Shown here: positions 24,754 to 36,300 of the stretch, in pieces | How the letters are laid out: each line of letters begins with the position of its first letter | Position numbering within the stretch: the stretch's first letter is position 1 | From: Pithys albifrons albifrons | Lineage: Eukaryota; Chordata; Aves; Passeriformes; Thamnophilidae | Assembly (NCBI RefSeq): GCF_047495875.1 | Contig: NC_092461.1 | Coordinates: forward strand, 47,447,601-47,511,600 | Reading direction: 5' to 3' | DNA length: 64,000 nucleotides | Notes under the pieces: model-generated | Told to the model about the DNA's origin: nothing | Databases searched by the model: none | What the model saw: the letters and a program-made list of their open reading frames with translations, nothing else | Program-made: the position numbers and the translations under genes

Positions 24754-25783
24754 TGTACTGGGTTTGCTTGCCAGGGTTTCGGTATCCAGGGTTTACAGGG
24801 GGGGCTCCTATGAGAAGCTGCCAGAAGCTTCCCATATATCCAGCTAAAGTAATGCCAGATGGCTCCAAGATGGAACTGCCACTGGCAAAGGCTGAGTCCA
24901 TCAGCAGCAGCGGCAAGGTCTCTGGAGTAACATATTTAAGAAAGATGAAAAAAATCCTCCTGTGGAACTGCAACCAGAGAGAAGAGTGAGACTATGTGAG
25001 AGAAAGAACTCTGCAGACACTCCATGAAGAAAGAGGGGATGGATGTGGACCAGGTGCCAGAGCTGATTTCCCTGCACCTCTTGGTGAAGATGATGGTGAG
25101 GCAGGCTGTAACCCTGCAGCCCATGGAGGTCCATAGTGGAGCAAATATCCACTTCAAGCCCATAGAGGACCCCATGTTGAAGGAGATAGTTTCCCAAAGG
25201 AGACTGTTATCCCATGGGAAGCCCACACTGGAGCAGGCTCCTGGCAGGACCTGTGGGCCTATAGAGAGAGAAGACCATGTTAGAGCAGGTTTTCTGGCAG
25301 GACTTGCAATTCCATGGAGGACCCACACGGCATCACTCTGTTCCTGAAGGACTGCACCCTGGGGAAAGGACACATACTGGAGCAGTTCTGGGAAGGACTC
25401 ACATTGGAGAAGTTCATGGAGAGCCGTCTCCCATGAGAGGGACCCCTCACTGGAACAGTGTGAAGAGACCTCCCCCTGATGAGGAAGAAACAGCAGAAAT
25501 GTGTGATGAACTGACTGCAGCCCCCATTCACCATACCCCTGCACTACTGGGAAGGAGGAGGTAGAGAAAATCAAGAACAAAGTTAGGTCCAGGAAACAGT
25601 GAGGGAAGGTGTTTTTAAGATTTTGGGGTTTTTTTCCCATTATCCTACTTTGTCCTTATCTCTCCCTGTCCTTATCTCGACTCATAAACCTTTATCTTCA
25701 TTTCTCCCCTCTCCACTTGAGGAGGGGAGTGGCAGGGTAGCTTTAGAGGGCATCTGTCATCCACTCAGGGTTAATCCATCACA
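24754..25783 (+). mobile_element. Long LTR of an avian endogenous retrovirus, with internal repeats
   Basis: The sequence starts TGTACTGGGTTTG and ends GGGTTAATCCATCACA, which I recognise as the ends of a long LTR type common in birds. The middle (about 25020-25460) is a degenerate series of units of roughly 50-70 bases, each carrying versions of 'ctggagcag' and 'tggcaggac' (near 25228, 25282, 25377 and 25451). A TATA-like ATATTTAAG lies near 24930. Near the 3' end TGTCCTTATCTC occurs twice (25651-25662 and 25667-25678), and the AATAAA-containing part that I would expect there is missing, suggesting an internal deletion. No clear target duplication was found. A 234-codon minus-strand open frame (24936-25640) lies wholly inside this repeat and is judged a shadow. 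Confidence 0.78.
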
Positions 25784-27530
25784 GTTAGCAAATTCTACTC
25801 AGGTTACTAATAGAAGTATTGATTATATGTCAGCTGTTTATATCCATTTTGTATTTGAGTTTACATACATGCTATCCTCCTCACAGTTGTGTAAATATGT
25901 ATATACTTAGTAGTGCAGAAACCCTTAAGTGCTTAAAACTGGTGATGAAAGAATGAAATACATAAACCTGTCACTCATCATTGATATTCACCATTACCAT
26001 CACCTCCACAGCTAGATCAATACCTTCTGAAAGCTGTTTGTTTTCAAGGACTTACATAACTGAAATGACAAGGGGTTTACAGCATGCTTTATCTCTCTTG
26101 GAAGAATTTTTCTATCTTCTAGCACTGTAAACTTGTGATCTCCTGTCTAAGTTTTTCTTCTGGATATAGAGCGCAGTATGTGTATTTCTTGATAGTCCTT
26201 TTAGGTTTCTGGTAGCTTAATTTGTTGTCATGTCCATTTGAATTGGTTCTCTACTTAATTCCCTCTTCCACCTGCAGTTGGTGAGAACTTAGTGTTTTCA
26301 TTTTTCTTTTGACAGACAACCTCTCCAGTGACAGAATAACAATGCTCAATTAATTGTTAGCTTTAGGTTTTTAAATTTGTGCTAAAGAGACTGATATTTA
26401 GAACATCTGTGAATGCACTCTAAATAGATCTTACCTCAATTTTGCTTTTACCTTTATGGGGTAAAAATAACATCAACTTTGTTATTGTATAGAAGCTCAG
26501 CATCAATTTTGCAAGGCTACGTTTTCATTGCTTGTATTCCATTTTCTTTACATTGTCTTTTTTTCTCCCTGCACTCCTCAGGTTGTTTTTTCTGCCCCTG
26601 GGTGTCATTTATCCAATCTTTTAATTTGCTCAGGACCTTATTTTGACAGTCTCATTTTAAATGAGCAATCATTTACTCTGTTATAACTCACTCCCATTGA
26701 AATCAATTTTCATCTTATAGGTCATCTTTAGTGCAAAGATAGTAAAAATTGGTTTCCACATATCTGCAGACAAGTAATCATCTCTACCACTTTTTATTAA
26801 ATTATGCATTTCATGTTACTTATTTACCTAAATATTGTAGCCATTGAATTGTATCCATGTATTGTATCCATTGAATACCTTTCCATTCCCTGGTCCCCTG
26901 ACTCTCAAGGGCAGTCACCAGTATCATTTTCCCTGAGACAGGTTTTTTACAAGGTGGTGATGTCTGTTTGCTTTTCAAAAATTTATCCTCTCTTTTTGTC
27001 TGATTTTTCTTCTTATACATTTACTTCCTACTTTCTCCCTTGTTTTAATTTAATTTCTTTACTGTATTCAGTTAGTTGACCAAGTTAACATGTGATAATG
27101 AAACACTGATTTATATCACTGAATTTTAAGAATCTAAGATTCCCAATCTAGAAATTTAAGATAAATTAAGGAAAACCTTCAGTGATTCAGGCTTTCTAAC
27201 ATTTCAGTAGTCCCTTGAAGATGTACTTACTATAAAACTCCTAAAATAGGTACATCAATTATTGAGATAGTAGGTGGAGTGATTCTAAATGCTATTTCAA
27301 AATTTCATACATCAGATGAATGATTGTGTTGCCCAAGAAGTTATGTCAATTGATAATCACTTATGTTTCTGACCTAGATTTTCTTGATAGTTTCTTCTAA
27401 CAACTGTATCTTGTCTCTTCTTTGCATACAGGTAAAAGAGAATGGAATTAGTAAGCAAATTATTTAGTTTGCAAAAAACTTTTTATCTGTCTTGAAAACC
27501 TCTTTTACTTTCCTACTGTTCTTTCTTCAG
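25784..27530. other. Unique AT-rich sequence, no gene seen
   Basis: No recognised repeat or RNA gene. The end of the stretch (27501-27530) is a pyrimidine-rich tract ending in CAG, which forms the acceptor of the exon-like segment that follows. Confidence 0.55.
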
Positions 27531-27646
27531 TGCTGACAGCTTAACAGAGAAGACTTCCAGCAATGGCTTCAGCAGTGCCATATGCTGCAGGAATGCAGGA
27601 TAGATACCTATCCTGCTCTTTTGTCATCATGTGTGCAACAGTCGCG
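27531..27646 (+). other. Exon-like segment: acceptor, ATG, signal-like peptide, donor
   Basis: A pyrimidine tract ends in TTCTTTCTTCAG at 27530. The segment then has a possible start ATG at 27563 in acceptable context (AGCAATGG) and reaches a donor-like GCG/GTAGGT at 27646/27647. The ATG-to-donor stretch is exactly 28 codons and ends in a hydrophobic run (CSFVIMCATVA), which looks like a short signal or membrane segment. The frame continues past the donor to a stop at 27802 (79 codons). I do not recognise the protein. Such signal sets arise by chance in long noncoding DNA, so this is a candidate exon only. Confidence 0.25.
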
Positions 27647-27923
27647 GTAGGTCTCTCAGGCACTGCGAACACAGATCCTTCTGAGCTCCTAAAACTTTTT
27701 ATTTTTTCTCAAATGCAGCATCTGCTCGTGCAAGAGTGTACCCAGTCTTTGCTTATAGGTGGTTTGTGTTTGGCTATTCTAACATGTGTGCTGTTGGCAT
27801 GAGCTCCCCTGTGCAATAGGGCTGTAGAACTCTGCAGAACTATCCCCCTCTTGAATTATATAGCACTTTACCATTGCTGTCTTAAAATGTTCGTACATTT
27901 TAAGAATACAAAGTGTATGTATG

Positions 27924-28236
27924 CATGGCTGGGCTTCATGACCAAAGATTTGGGAAGGGCTCTACCCACATATGTGTGTCCTTCAAGCCTGCGCAGCGGA
28001 CTTTTTTAGGTGAGGCACAGCATGCGCAGAACTGGCCACACCCTTTAACTCCTGCAATTCATTTGTCAAGGCTGAGCAAGCTTGGACGGTGACAGTAAAG
28101 TCCTCGGGACTAGAACCTCCAGCCCTTGGTATTGCCAGAAGTTCTCCCATCCAAGTACTAAACCGGGGCTGAACCTGCTTAGCTTCTGAGATCTGACGGG
28201 ATCAGATGTCAGGGAGGCATTTAACTGCCCTAAGAC
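27924..28236 (-). repeat. Dispersed repeat with a 5S-rRNA-like head, copy 1
   Basis: On the minus strand about 28236-28114 matches 5S rRNA along most of its length. The A-box region (28168-28185, reading AAGCTAAGCAGG) and the C-box region (28141-28161, reading TTAGTACTTGGATGGGAGA) are well kept, so the internal RNA polymerase III promoter of 5S genes is recognisable. The 5' part (28200-28236) is more diverged. Downstream on the minus strand follows a tail of about 190 bases, unrelated to 5S, ending CCCAGCCATG near 27924. The same head-plus-tail occurs again at 52361-52613, so the unit is a dispersed repeat rather than a lone 5S pseudogene. Structure fits a 5S-headed SINE or retrosequence. No clear duplication is seen at this copy. 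Confidence 0.75.
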
Positions 28237-29232
28237 AAAATATCTGAATCCTAAACTGTATCTTGATTCTGTTTGGGCATCTTACGTCTGTAGAAGTGAG
28301 CCCTACGAAATAAACTCTCAGTGGCAGTCAGTGTCTCACCTTCAGAAAGGCATTCTTTATAAATTCTCATTGAGTTTAGTAGCAATGGAAGAGCTGACAC
28401 AAAGTACAGTGTGCATAATTTCAAAGAAATATTCTGTAATTATAGTAACAAATTTCAGAATCACTTTGTACCCACAATACAGTATTACAGAGCCAATTAA
28501 TACACATACAATTCAGTATTGTTCTATATCCCTGTTTATAGCACCAGAAAGTCTATCTAATATTGAAGCCATTTTTTTCTTTATAATCCTGATCCAAATG
28601 TTACTTTCTAGCCATAGGGCTCTGATGCAGCTGGTGCTGTCTCACTTATACCATTAAGTATTTTTCCTGGATATTACTATCATCTGAAAACCATATGTGC
28701 TTTTTAAAGGATATATTTATAACCTTTAAGTGATTTATTGAATGAGCATACCTTCCTTTCCTGTCTTTCTGCTAACTACAACTTAACCTTTGCTATGGTG
28801 CAGGAATGTAACCCATTGTTTAAACATTAAATCAATACATCTGATACACATGTAAGCTCTGTACTGCATGTTAACTTTCTGTCTACCTAGTTCTCTATTA
28901 TAGAAGATTAGAATTTTAGACACCTGCTTCTAACACGCAGTAATAGGGTGGGTTCTGAGGGATGCCAGAAAGTGAAACAGACATGCTGTTGAGAGGTTAG
29001 CAAACAGCATTTTTTTTTATTACCAGAGACTGAAAAGAGACAGCAGTCGCTCAGTTTTAAGGGGAAAAAGGATGAGGGAGAGAAAGGAAGGAAAAACCAA
29101 AACCAATAAGCCCAAGCATTCAAGCAACCCCACTCACCAAGGTGAATTGCTCACACTAAGTTGTCTTACCAACCCACAAATTTAGATTCTCCGGAGAAAG
29201 AGGCAGAGACCAAGATGCGCTAGCTGGCTCAC
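28237..29232. other. Unique sequence, no gene seen
   Basis: Ordinary AT-rich sequence, then a purine-rich stretch near 29020-29110. A 108-codon plus-strand frame from 28331 has no recognised domain. Confidence 0.55.
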
Positions 29233-29524
29233 TGCAATAACAGGCGTCCCTGTTATTTGAAAATACAAGGTTTTCTTGCGTGGCAAGCAAGCAAAAAAGC
29301 ACCAGTCATTAAAATGCCCTTAAAATACAGGTGGCTAGTGACATTTGACTGGGCAGGTGTGGCCAGTACCGCCCAGTGTGAGGTCTCTAGCTCCACCTTC
29401 TTCTTATATAACAGTCATCTCTCTGTGCATGTGCGTGGGCACTGGAATTTCCCTGAGCATGTGCATAATCGCCTGGGGATCTCCAATAAATTTGGTCTGG
29501 GGGCAACTTTCCTCTCCTTCCTCA
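29233..29524 (+). mobile_element. Possible short solo LTR
   Basis: The segment has promoter and processing signals spaced as in an LTR: TATATAA at 29405-29411 and AATAAA at 29485-29490, about 80 bases apart. It can be bounded TGCAATAACAGG...CTTCCTCA with a 4-bp TCAC on both sides (29229-29232 and 29525-29528). Just inside the left end is a perfect hairpin (29236-29244 with 29249-29257, four-base loop). The 4-bp duplication was one of several possibilities tried, so the boundaries are tentative and the element may extend further left. Confidence 0.4.
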
Positions 29525-31088
29525 TCACTTTCTCCTCCAAATGACCTCTAAATGCAACTAGTGAATCGGAGGAGACCAATTATTTTTAGTTTACAGGGAG
29601 TTCTGTCTTCAAGGGTGAAGTTTCTCCTTTATCAGTGCTTGTTACTGGTAACATGGTAGGGAAAGCATAAACTGTCCAGATGGCTGACCAAAATACACAG
29701 ACCAAAATGTCAGCAGTTTTAATTCCTGACACACAGCTAACAATTTTCATAGGATTCATACCACATTTTCATTTCTGCATGTAGACATAATTTGCCACAT
29801 GTAGTAGTTTTCCAGTTTTCTCTACAGCTGAAGCATGGCAGATCCCAGTAACCTGCAAAACTCTTACCTCTGTAACAAAGTGGGTAGGTGAATATGCAGC
29901 ATTTGTGTTAATAATTTTCAGCTGTGTAAGTTCCCTGAAGATGTTATCTCACATCATCCCCAGAAGAAACATGGGCACTGACCAAAGCCTGGCCACTCCC
30001 TTTTTAAACTGTCAAACCAGAGTTTCAGTTGTCCATGAGCAAGAGCCAGTTTGGTGAAGCCCAGCTAGGCGACTTTGACTCAGCATTCCAGAAGAAAATA
30101 TTGTTGAGCTGCAAGAGAACTCAGAAGCTAAAGACATGTGACAGAAAAAAAAATTGTAAAAAATAATAAAAGACAGAAGTGATTATTGAGCCAGTGTTCA
30201 TAAGCAGAAACTCAGGAAAAAGCAAAGTGAATAAAAGTTATAAAAACACAAGCAGAAAAAAGCAAAGTTGGAAGTTCAGCTCAGGTTTTGAAGATCAGCG
30301 ATTTCCAAAGTGTGATGGAAACCAACACTTTCCTGATGACTCCTCAGCTATCGGTCACCAAGCATTCCTCAAATGCATTTATTGGATTGTTGAAGAAATT
30401 GATGTTTAGTCTTATATAGTTTTAGTCTTGCCTTTCTGCTGTGTAAATAACTGCTATATACTAATGAATAGTATATAAATTTGTGTTCAGAAGGTGTGTA
30501 TGTAGTAGAAGACACCCAAATCAAATTCTTCAAGTATTATGCCTCTGTTTTGAAGGTAGACAGCAACATATATCGAAGCCCTATCTGTGATATGCTGCTT
30601 AGGGACATATTTAGACACTGGTCTTTACAAATTATTTTTCATTAACAATTCAGATATGTGAATTTTTTTACAGTGGCAGAAATGAGGGGATGAAAAGCAG
30701 TGATCCAGATGTCATTCAGCTCCATGTATTCCAACAAATTGTTTTCCTGCCAGTTTTCTCTAGGGCCCTTGTATGGGTTTTAATACTAAGAGGCTCTGGG
30801 AAGATGTAAAAAAAACCAAACCAACAACCTCTTGTTAGAGAGGAAAGAATTCTCTGAACATAGCCTTCAAGTCACATCATGGTAAATTTTGTTAGTTTTA
30901 TTGATAAATTCCAAAGGATTGTTTATAGTTATCCCTACTGCTAACGAATAACGAACTTGTGTGAGTCTGTGCATGAGTCTGTGTATGTGTGCATTTGTAT
31001 GTGTATGTGCATGTGTAAAGGTAGATATAGTTATGATAGAAATCCTTATACTGATTAAGTCATTTGTCTCCATAAAACATGTTCCTAT
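29525..31088. other. Unique sequence with a TG-rich stretch
   Basis: No gene seen. About 30958-31016 is an imperfect TG/TATG-rich microsatellite. A 76-codon frame from 30179 has no recognised domain. Confidence 0.55.
30958..31016. repeat. Imperfect TG-rich microsatellite
   Basis: Interspersed GTGT, GTAT and GCAT units, a decayed TG-type simple repeat. Confidence 0.8.
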
Positions 31089-31817
31089 TGTGCTGATTTA
31101 AAGGCAAACCAGCAGGAGAAATGAACGCAACACAAAAGAGATTACAAGTCAGAGTTATAATTTAATAAAAATATTACAAGGAATGCAATGATACAAAGAG
31201 ACATTGGTTTTAACCCACAAAACCCAGAAGTATAACCCAGCACCCAGGGGCACAAACAGAGTGGTGTTCGTTAGCAACCTGTGCTGACACACCCTGTAGT
31301 TCTGCTGAGTCCAAACTAAAAAGAAGGGAAAAACCTTTTGGTGCAGAAGATGGTCACAGTCTGGTCGAGAGTGGTGGTTACAGTCCTGTCAAGGTTCTGG
31401 TCCTCCTCTGGGTCCAACAAGTGGTCCCAGAAGTCTCCAAACCCCAAGATTTTATACCCTTCAGTTCAGGTGGGAATGCCCTGTCCCTGCCCCAGGGCAG
31501 GGAGTTCCACAATGGGTGATCTAACTCTGTGAGTCATGGGATAGTTTTGGAATCGTTGATGGCCCATAAGCAGACATGACCCCTCAGGCTGAGTGTGGAG
31601 GTGCTAATAACTCCCTGGAGGGGAGTTATCACAGCTCCTATCTCATGGGCTTCTTTAACACCCAGATTGTAGCCTGAGGGGTCAGGTGTCCCCTGGGCAG
31701 CTGCTGCAAATGGTCCATTGTTAACAGTTCATGAGAAATGACATACAGTGTGTAGAATATACAGATTTGGTCACACCTACACAGTGATAAAGTGGTCCTG
31801 GCTGCTGAACTAGGACA
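31089..31817 (-). mobile_element. Solo LTR, ERVL-like, copy 2, minus strand
   Basis: On the minus strand the element starts TGTCCTAGTTCAG and ends TAAATCAGCACA. An exact 5-bp duplication CCTAT flanks it (31084-31088 and 31818-31822). It is much closer to the 44149-44901 copy than to the 4517-5143 copy over nearly its whole length. It keeps a consensus TATAAAA box (plus positions 31450-31456) within 'gggtataaaatcttgggg' and an ATTAAA signal close to the 3' end. The hairpin block TAACTCCC...GGGAGTTA near 31607-31630 is shared with copy 3. No internal retroviral sequence is present. Of the three copies this one has the best preserved promoter. Confidence 0.88.
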
Positions 31818-33020
31818 CCTATGCACACTGAAGCATATCAATTTCCAGTGGGAAAAGGGAGTCTTTCAAATAAACACTAAAAGCAAAAAGCTAGGATTAC
31901 CACTTGTCCTCTCTTCTAAATTGTAATGTAATTGACATTCTACATTATATTTCCATTTCAAAGGAAAAAGGAGACCTATTCAGCAGCTGTGCAATCACTT
32001 TCCAATTACCACTCCCATTTAGTTTCACATAGATATTTTTTTATTTCACTTCTGTATTAGAAAAAACAGATTCATTTTAAAGGTCAGTAATTATGCAAGT
32101 GAATGGTATTTTTATGAGCAGAAAAAAATTGTACATTCATTCCTGAAATTATGATAGTCAATAAAATGCAAGCTGTCATATCAACAAAGGAATCTATTAA
32201 TACATCTACTGTCTTGATTCATTTTGGCTTAGATCTAAGCCACTGCTTATAGGAGTTTGATCCATGTAATATCTCTTATTTTTCTTAATGGGTTTGTGGT
32301 CATCATATGTGTGAAAATGAACTATTCTGTAGCTTTACTTTTCCTTCCAAAGAAGTAGGCCAAACTGTTCCACTTTTATCTATTTCTTTGGAAAAGGAGC
32401 AGCTTTGCCCCTGAAAATGAAAAAATTGTTTGTTCTCTATCCAGGGAGTTTTTCTCCAAAAAACATGTGATCTGGAGGGGAAGTAAATGATATCATTATA
32501 GGAGTAGGAAGTCAAGTTCTCGAGTGAATTCTAATTGTGGAAGTTTTAGTTCTGTATATAATCTCAAGAGGGTGATTTTCATTGATTTGGAGAACAAATA
32601 ATAAGTCTTGATATTTTGAGCCTTAAGTCTTAGTTTTTTGACCTCTGTGCAAGTAATCTGTGATTTAAACCCATTTTCTTTCATGTTCACCAGCTGGACT
32701 CTCATCACGGCTGCCTTGTGAAGGATCACAGATACCAGTTCTAAAGTTTCCTGTCACATGGGCTGCACTGTTGAGTTCATGAAATGAGCTTTATTAGTAC
32801 GGAAACTCACTTTAGATTTTTATTTGTATCTTAAGCCCATAAAAAATAACGTATTTGTCTACTCAAAAAATCTTTTCCTTTATAGGCCCCAGATTCTAAA
32901 ATTTGCATGATTATTGCATTAGTTTTTTTACTTCCAAATGAAGAAATCTGATTAGTATAAACGCTGAGGAATAAGTCAGACATCTTTAAATGTATCAGTT
33001 TCTATTTTTGCTTTTCCCCT
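31818..33020. other. Unique AT-rich sequence, no gene seen
   Basis: No repeat, RNA gene or credible coding exon recognised. Confidence 0.6.
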
Positions 33021-33388
33021 AATGATGACTGTGGAAAACAAATGCCATCAGTATGAATGTCCCCTCCTTCTTTCTTCCCCAGTTTTATATGCTGGCCATG
33101 ATTCCATATGGTGTAGGATATCTCTGGGGCCAGCTGGGATCAGCTGTCCCAGCTGTCTCCTCCTTGTGCACTCCCAGCCTCCTCACTGGTTGGATGGAGT
33201 GAGAAGCAGGAAAGGCCTTGATGCTGTGTAAGCATTGCTTAACAATAATTCAAACATACCTGAGTTATCAACAACTGTTTCCAGCACAAATCCAAAACAT
33301 GGCCCCACACCAGCTACTATAAATAAAAAGAGCAATGAAGAATTACTACAAAGAAAAAAACCCTTCCATCCCAGTTAAAACTAGCACA
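33021..33388 (-). mobile_element. Truncated LTR of an avian ERVL-type element, 5' part only
   Basis: Read on the minus strand it starts TGTGCTAGTTTTAACTGGGA and passes through 'tttgtgctggaaacag', 'gcttacacagcatcaagg' and 'cttctcactccatcc', a U3 layout I recognise from a widespread avian LTR family. It then reaches a TATAAAA box (plus positions 33083-33089) and stops some 50 bases further on, near 33021. The rest of R and all of U5, with the polyadenylation signal, are missing. The left end therefore reflects deletion rather than an LTR terminus, and no target duplication is expected or seen. Confidence 0.78.
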
Positions 33389-36300
33389 CACAGATTCACT
33401 TTTTTTTCTTTTATTGTAGCTAAAATATTTAATTACATAATTAGTGCATTTCCCATAAAATTTACTGGGTACATGGTGGGAATTAACCTATGAAACAACA
33501 ATGGCTTTTTCTGTATAAAGTGTTAAAGTCTTTGCCCAGGCTGTTTTACCTGTATTTATTCTTGGAGTATGTTTCTGAACATACCTGCATGCTGGAGAAA
33601 TAATGATGAAAATCTGCTGTCAAATGCAGTCGTGCCAAGGAAAACTGTAAAACCACTTACTTATCTTAAGCTTATATTGATATTAATTTTATTAATGTTA
33701 GACCAGATGTAATTGTTCCTGGAGAGTCACAGATTTACAATTCCTTCCTTGTACCAGAAAATCATGTTCATAGATGAGTTGACTAGGACTTTGAAGCTTT
33801 GCTGCAGAGTTAACTCATATTGTGCTAATTTGGGTTAAAATGTTTTTCTCACCGCCTCCTCCTCCTCCTCCTAAATTAGAAAAAAAAAAAAAAAAAGTAA
33901 TACAGACAACCTGAAGCCATGTATCAAAAGGTAAGGGAATAAGGAAATGCATGTAAAGTACCCATTTGCGCTGCTGAATGGAACCTAGTAATTGAATTTG
34001 TCAGAAGGAAACAAATTGTAACACTTCTTTGTTTAGTCTCTGAATTTGATTCCTGACAGTAAGCAGGATGAAGTGATCACTAAAATACTGTCACTCAGTC
34101 AGAAAAGGCCAACTATTTCTTACTGTGATTCAATCCTCCTTGTAGCAAACAAGGGCAAGATTAGAGTAGCTAATCCACACACCTTTCTGAAAGGATTCTG
34201 GGAAGGATTGAAGTAGTATCCCAATTTTTCAGTCTCAATATCAAGGCACCAAGGTCACAAACCTAAACTCTCTGAATTGCACAGTGTTTCCTCACATTCA
34301 TGTCACCAAAAACCTGCTCTCAGAGTTCAGATCAAAACAAACAAATGGTTTTTTAAATTTCTTAAATTTTGATAGCTGTAACAATAAAAAGTAAGGAATA
34401 AGAAAATGCCAGTTGGTAAAGTGGATAAAAATATTCACCCTTTGGTCAAAAGTGCTTTGTCATAATGAATGGCAGTCTTTGCCTGGTATAATATCATATA
34501 AATATTGATGAGTGAGGCATCTTTTAAATTCTTAAGTGTAGTGAAATGTTTCCATTGATTAGTATTAAAAATGCATATATGTCATATAAGTTTCTTTTTT
34601 TGTCTTCTATGTAATTAGTTCCTTAGAATATTTATGCTGACTAGTGAAAATAGTCTGTATCATTTTCATGTACAGAAATACAATTTAAGAATCAAGATGC
34701 AATATTTTTTTCTATATTATTCTTTTACCTGCTAACAGACTTTTCTTTATAGCATAGTTTTTCTTTTGGCTTGCAGTATCTGATAAATTTTAATTAAAAT
34801 TTTTATTTTTGTCTTATTCAACTCTGAGTTAAAAATTATCCTAGTGATGTATTTAAGGAGTATGATCTTGGAAATTTGCCTATGCAATATACTTTTTCTT
34901 CTGACAATTGGTTTTGCATCCTCGACCTGAAAAGGATCTGCAATGATATGTGACCTTTTTACTCCAATGACATCTAAAACTAAGTACAATCATGGACTCC
35001 TTAGGCTTTTTGGAAAATGTATTCCAAAATCAAAAGAACTAATATTAAGATTATTAAGTTAGAATATGATGCGTCTGAAATAATGAGTATTAGGTATTTT
35101 AAAGAATGGATCCAATTTGCTCATCTTCTAGTAAAATAACCATCAATATATGGTCTTTCTGACCTTATCATTCAACTTCTTTTGTCACACATACTTTGGC
35201 TGATATAATATTATTTAATTCTCACAATGTTCTGCATTAGTAAGCCTCCCATTGTTTTACATAGTGATGTTTCTAAATAGAGCGATCTGCTTACCTAGAA
35301 AAGATGTCTACCCTTTTATCAGGACTTTAGGAATAAAACCTTTATTACCTGGATCCTACTTCTTGCTGTCTCAAAGAGTATATGTACCACTGCAACCAAA
35401 GAAATTATATTGTATAATCAAACTAAATAAACCAGTGACTTTTATTAAGAAATCGTAGAGATGGATCGAACTACTAAAAAAAAATAGAAGAAAAATTCCT
35501 CTTTTCCTGATGTTTTTCAATCCATTTAAATTGGTAGCTGGTTGTATTGATGGAAGAAACTCTGATATCCAGTCAGAAGGGATGAGTGGTTTAGAATTTG
35601 GCCTATAATACAATTTGTTTTAGCTTATAGGATCAGATACGGCAGCAAAATTCTGATTTCATAGTAAGTCACTAGAAGATTTATCCCCATGAGACATTGT
35701 AGAGATGCATGACAAACCTTTAAAATCAGAAAGGAGCCATAACCCAAACTTTCTAAGAGCGGTTCTAGTTCCACTGGGAAGCTCTGCCATCTTGTGCTCA
35801 ATTAGAAAATAAATCTGGCTTCCCTAGAGGATGGGAAGTGTAGGGCCTTGTGAGTTCTTACCCTTTGTCAAGTAAGCACAGATGTAAATTAATTGGCCTG
35901 TGATTACATTGTAATGGTAAACTCATAGATTGACTTTTCTTTATGAGCATGGATACTACATTTAATATAACACAAGGGTTTCTGCAAGTTTATCAAATTC
36001 TACATTGCCTGAACGGGTCAAGATTTAATGTCTGTGATAGGTAATGTTGCCACCTGAGCTTCTCTTCACGTTTACAGCATTATGGCCCCATTTAGAGACT
36101 TCATTTCTATAGATTCCCTCTGACAAGTCAGGAGAAAAAGTGATTTTCTACTTGCTGAAATGTGTATTGTAATTGAATTAGATTTATCACTGGTTTGTGC
36201 TAAAAAAAGAAGTTAATCATGCCAGTCATTAATGAATTAGCTGAAAATTATGTTAAGGTACATACAGATATTGTGAGTGACCTCTTCTGGGGCCTACAGC

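Noticed and set aside
24936..25640. 234-codon minus-strand open frame, the longest in the window
   Set aside because: It lies wholly inside the long LTR, antisense to it, and follows the periodicity of the internal units. The protein has no recognisable domain.
24754..25783. Target duplication for the long LTR
   Set aside because: GTGTAC on the left and GTTAGC on the right match only partly; not claimed.
28114..28236. Functional 5S rRNA gene
   Set aside because: Several changes in the head, a diverged 5' part, and a tail shared with another dispersed copy make it a repeat-derived pseudogene.
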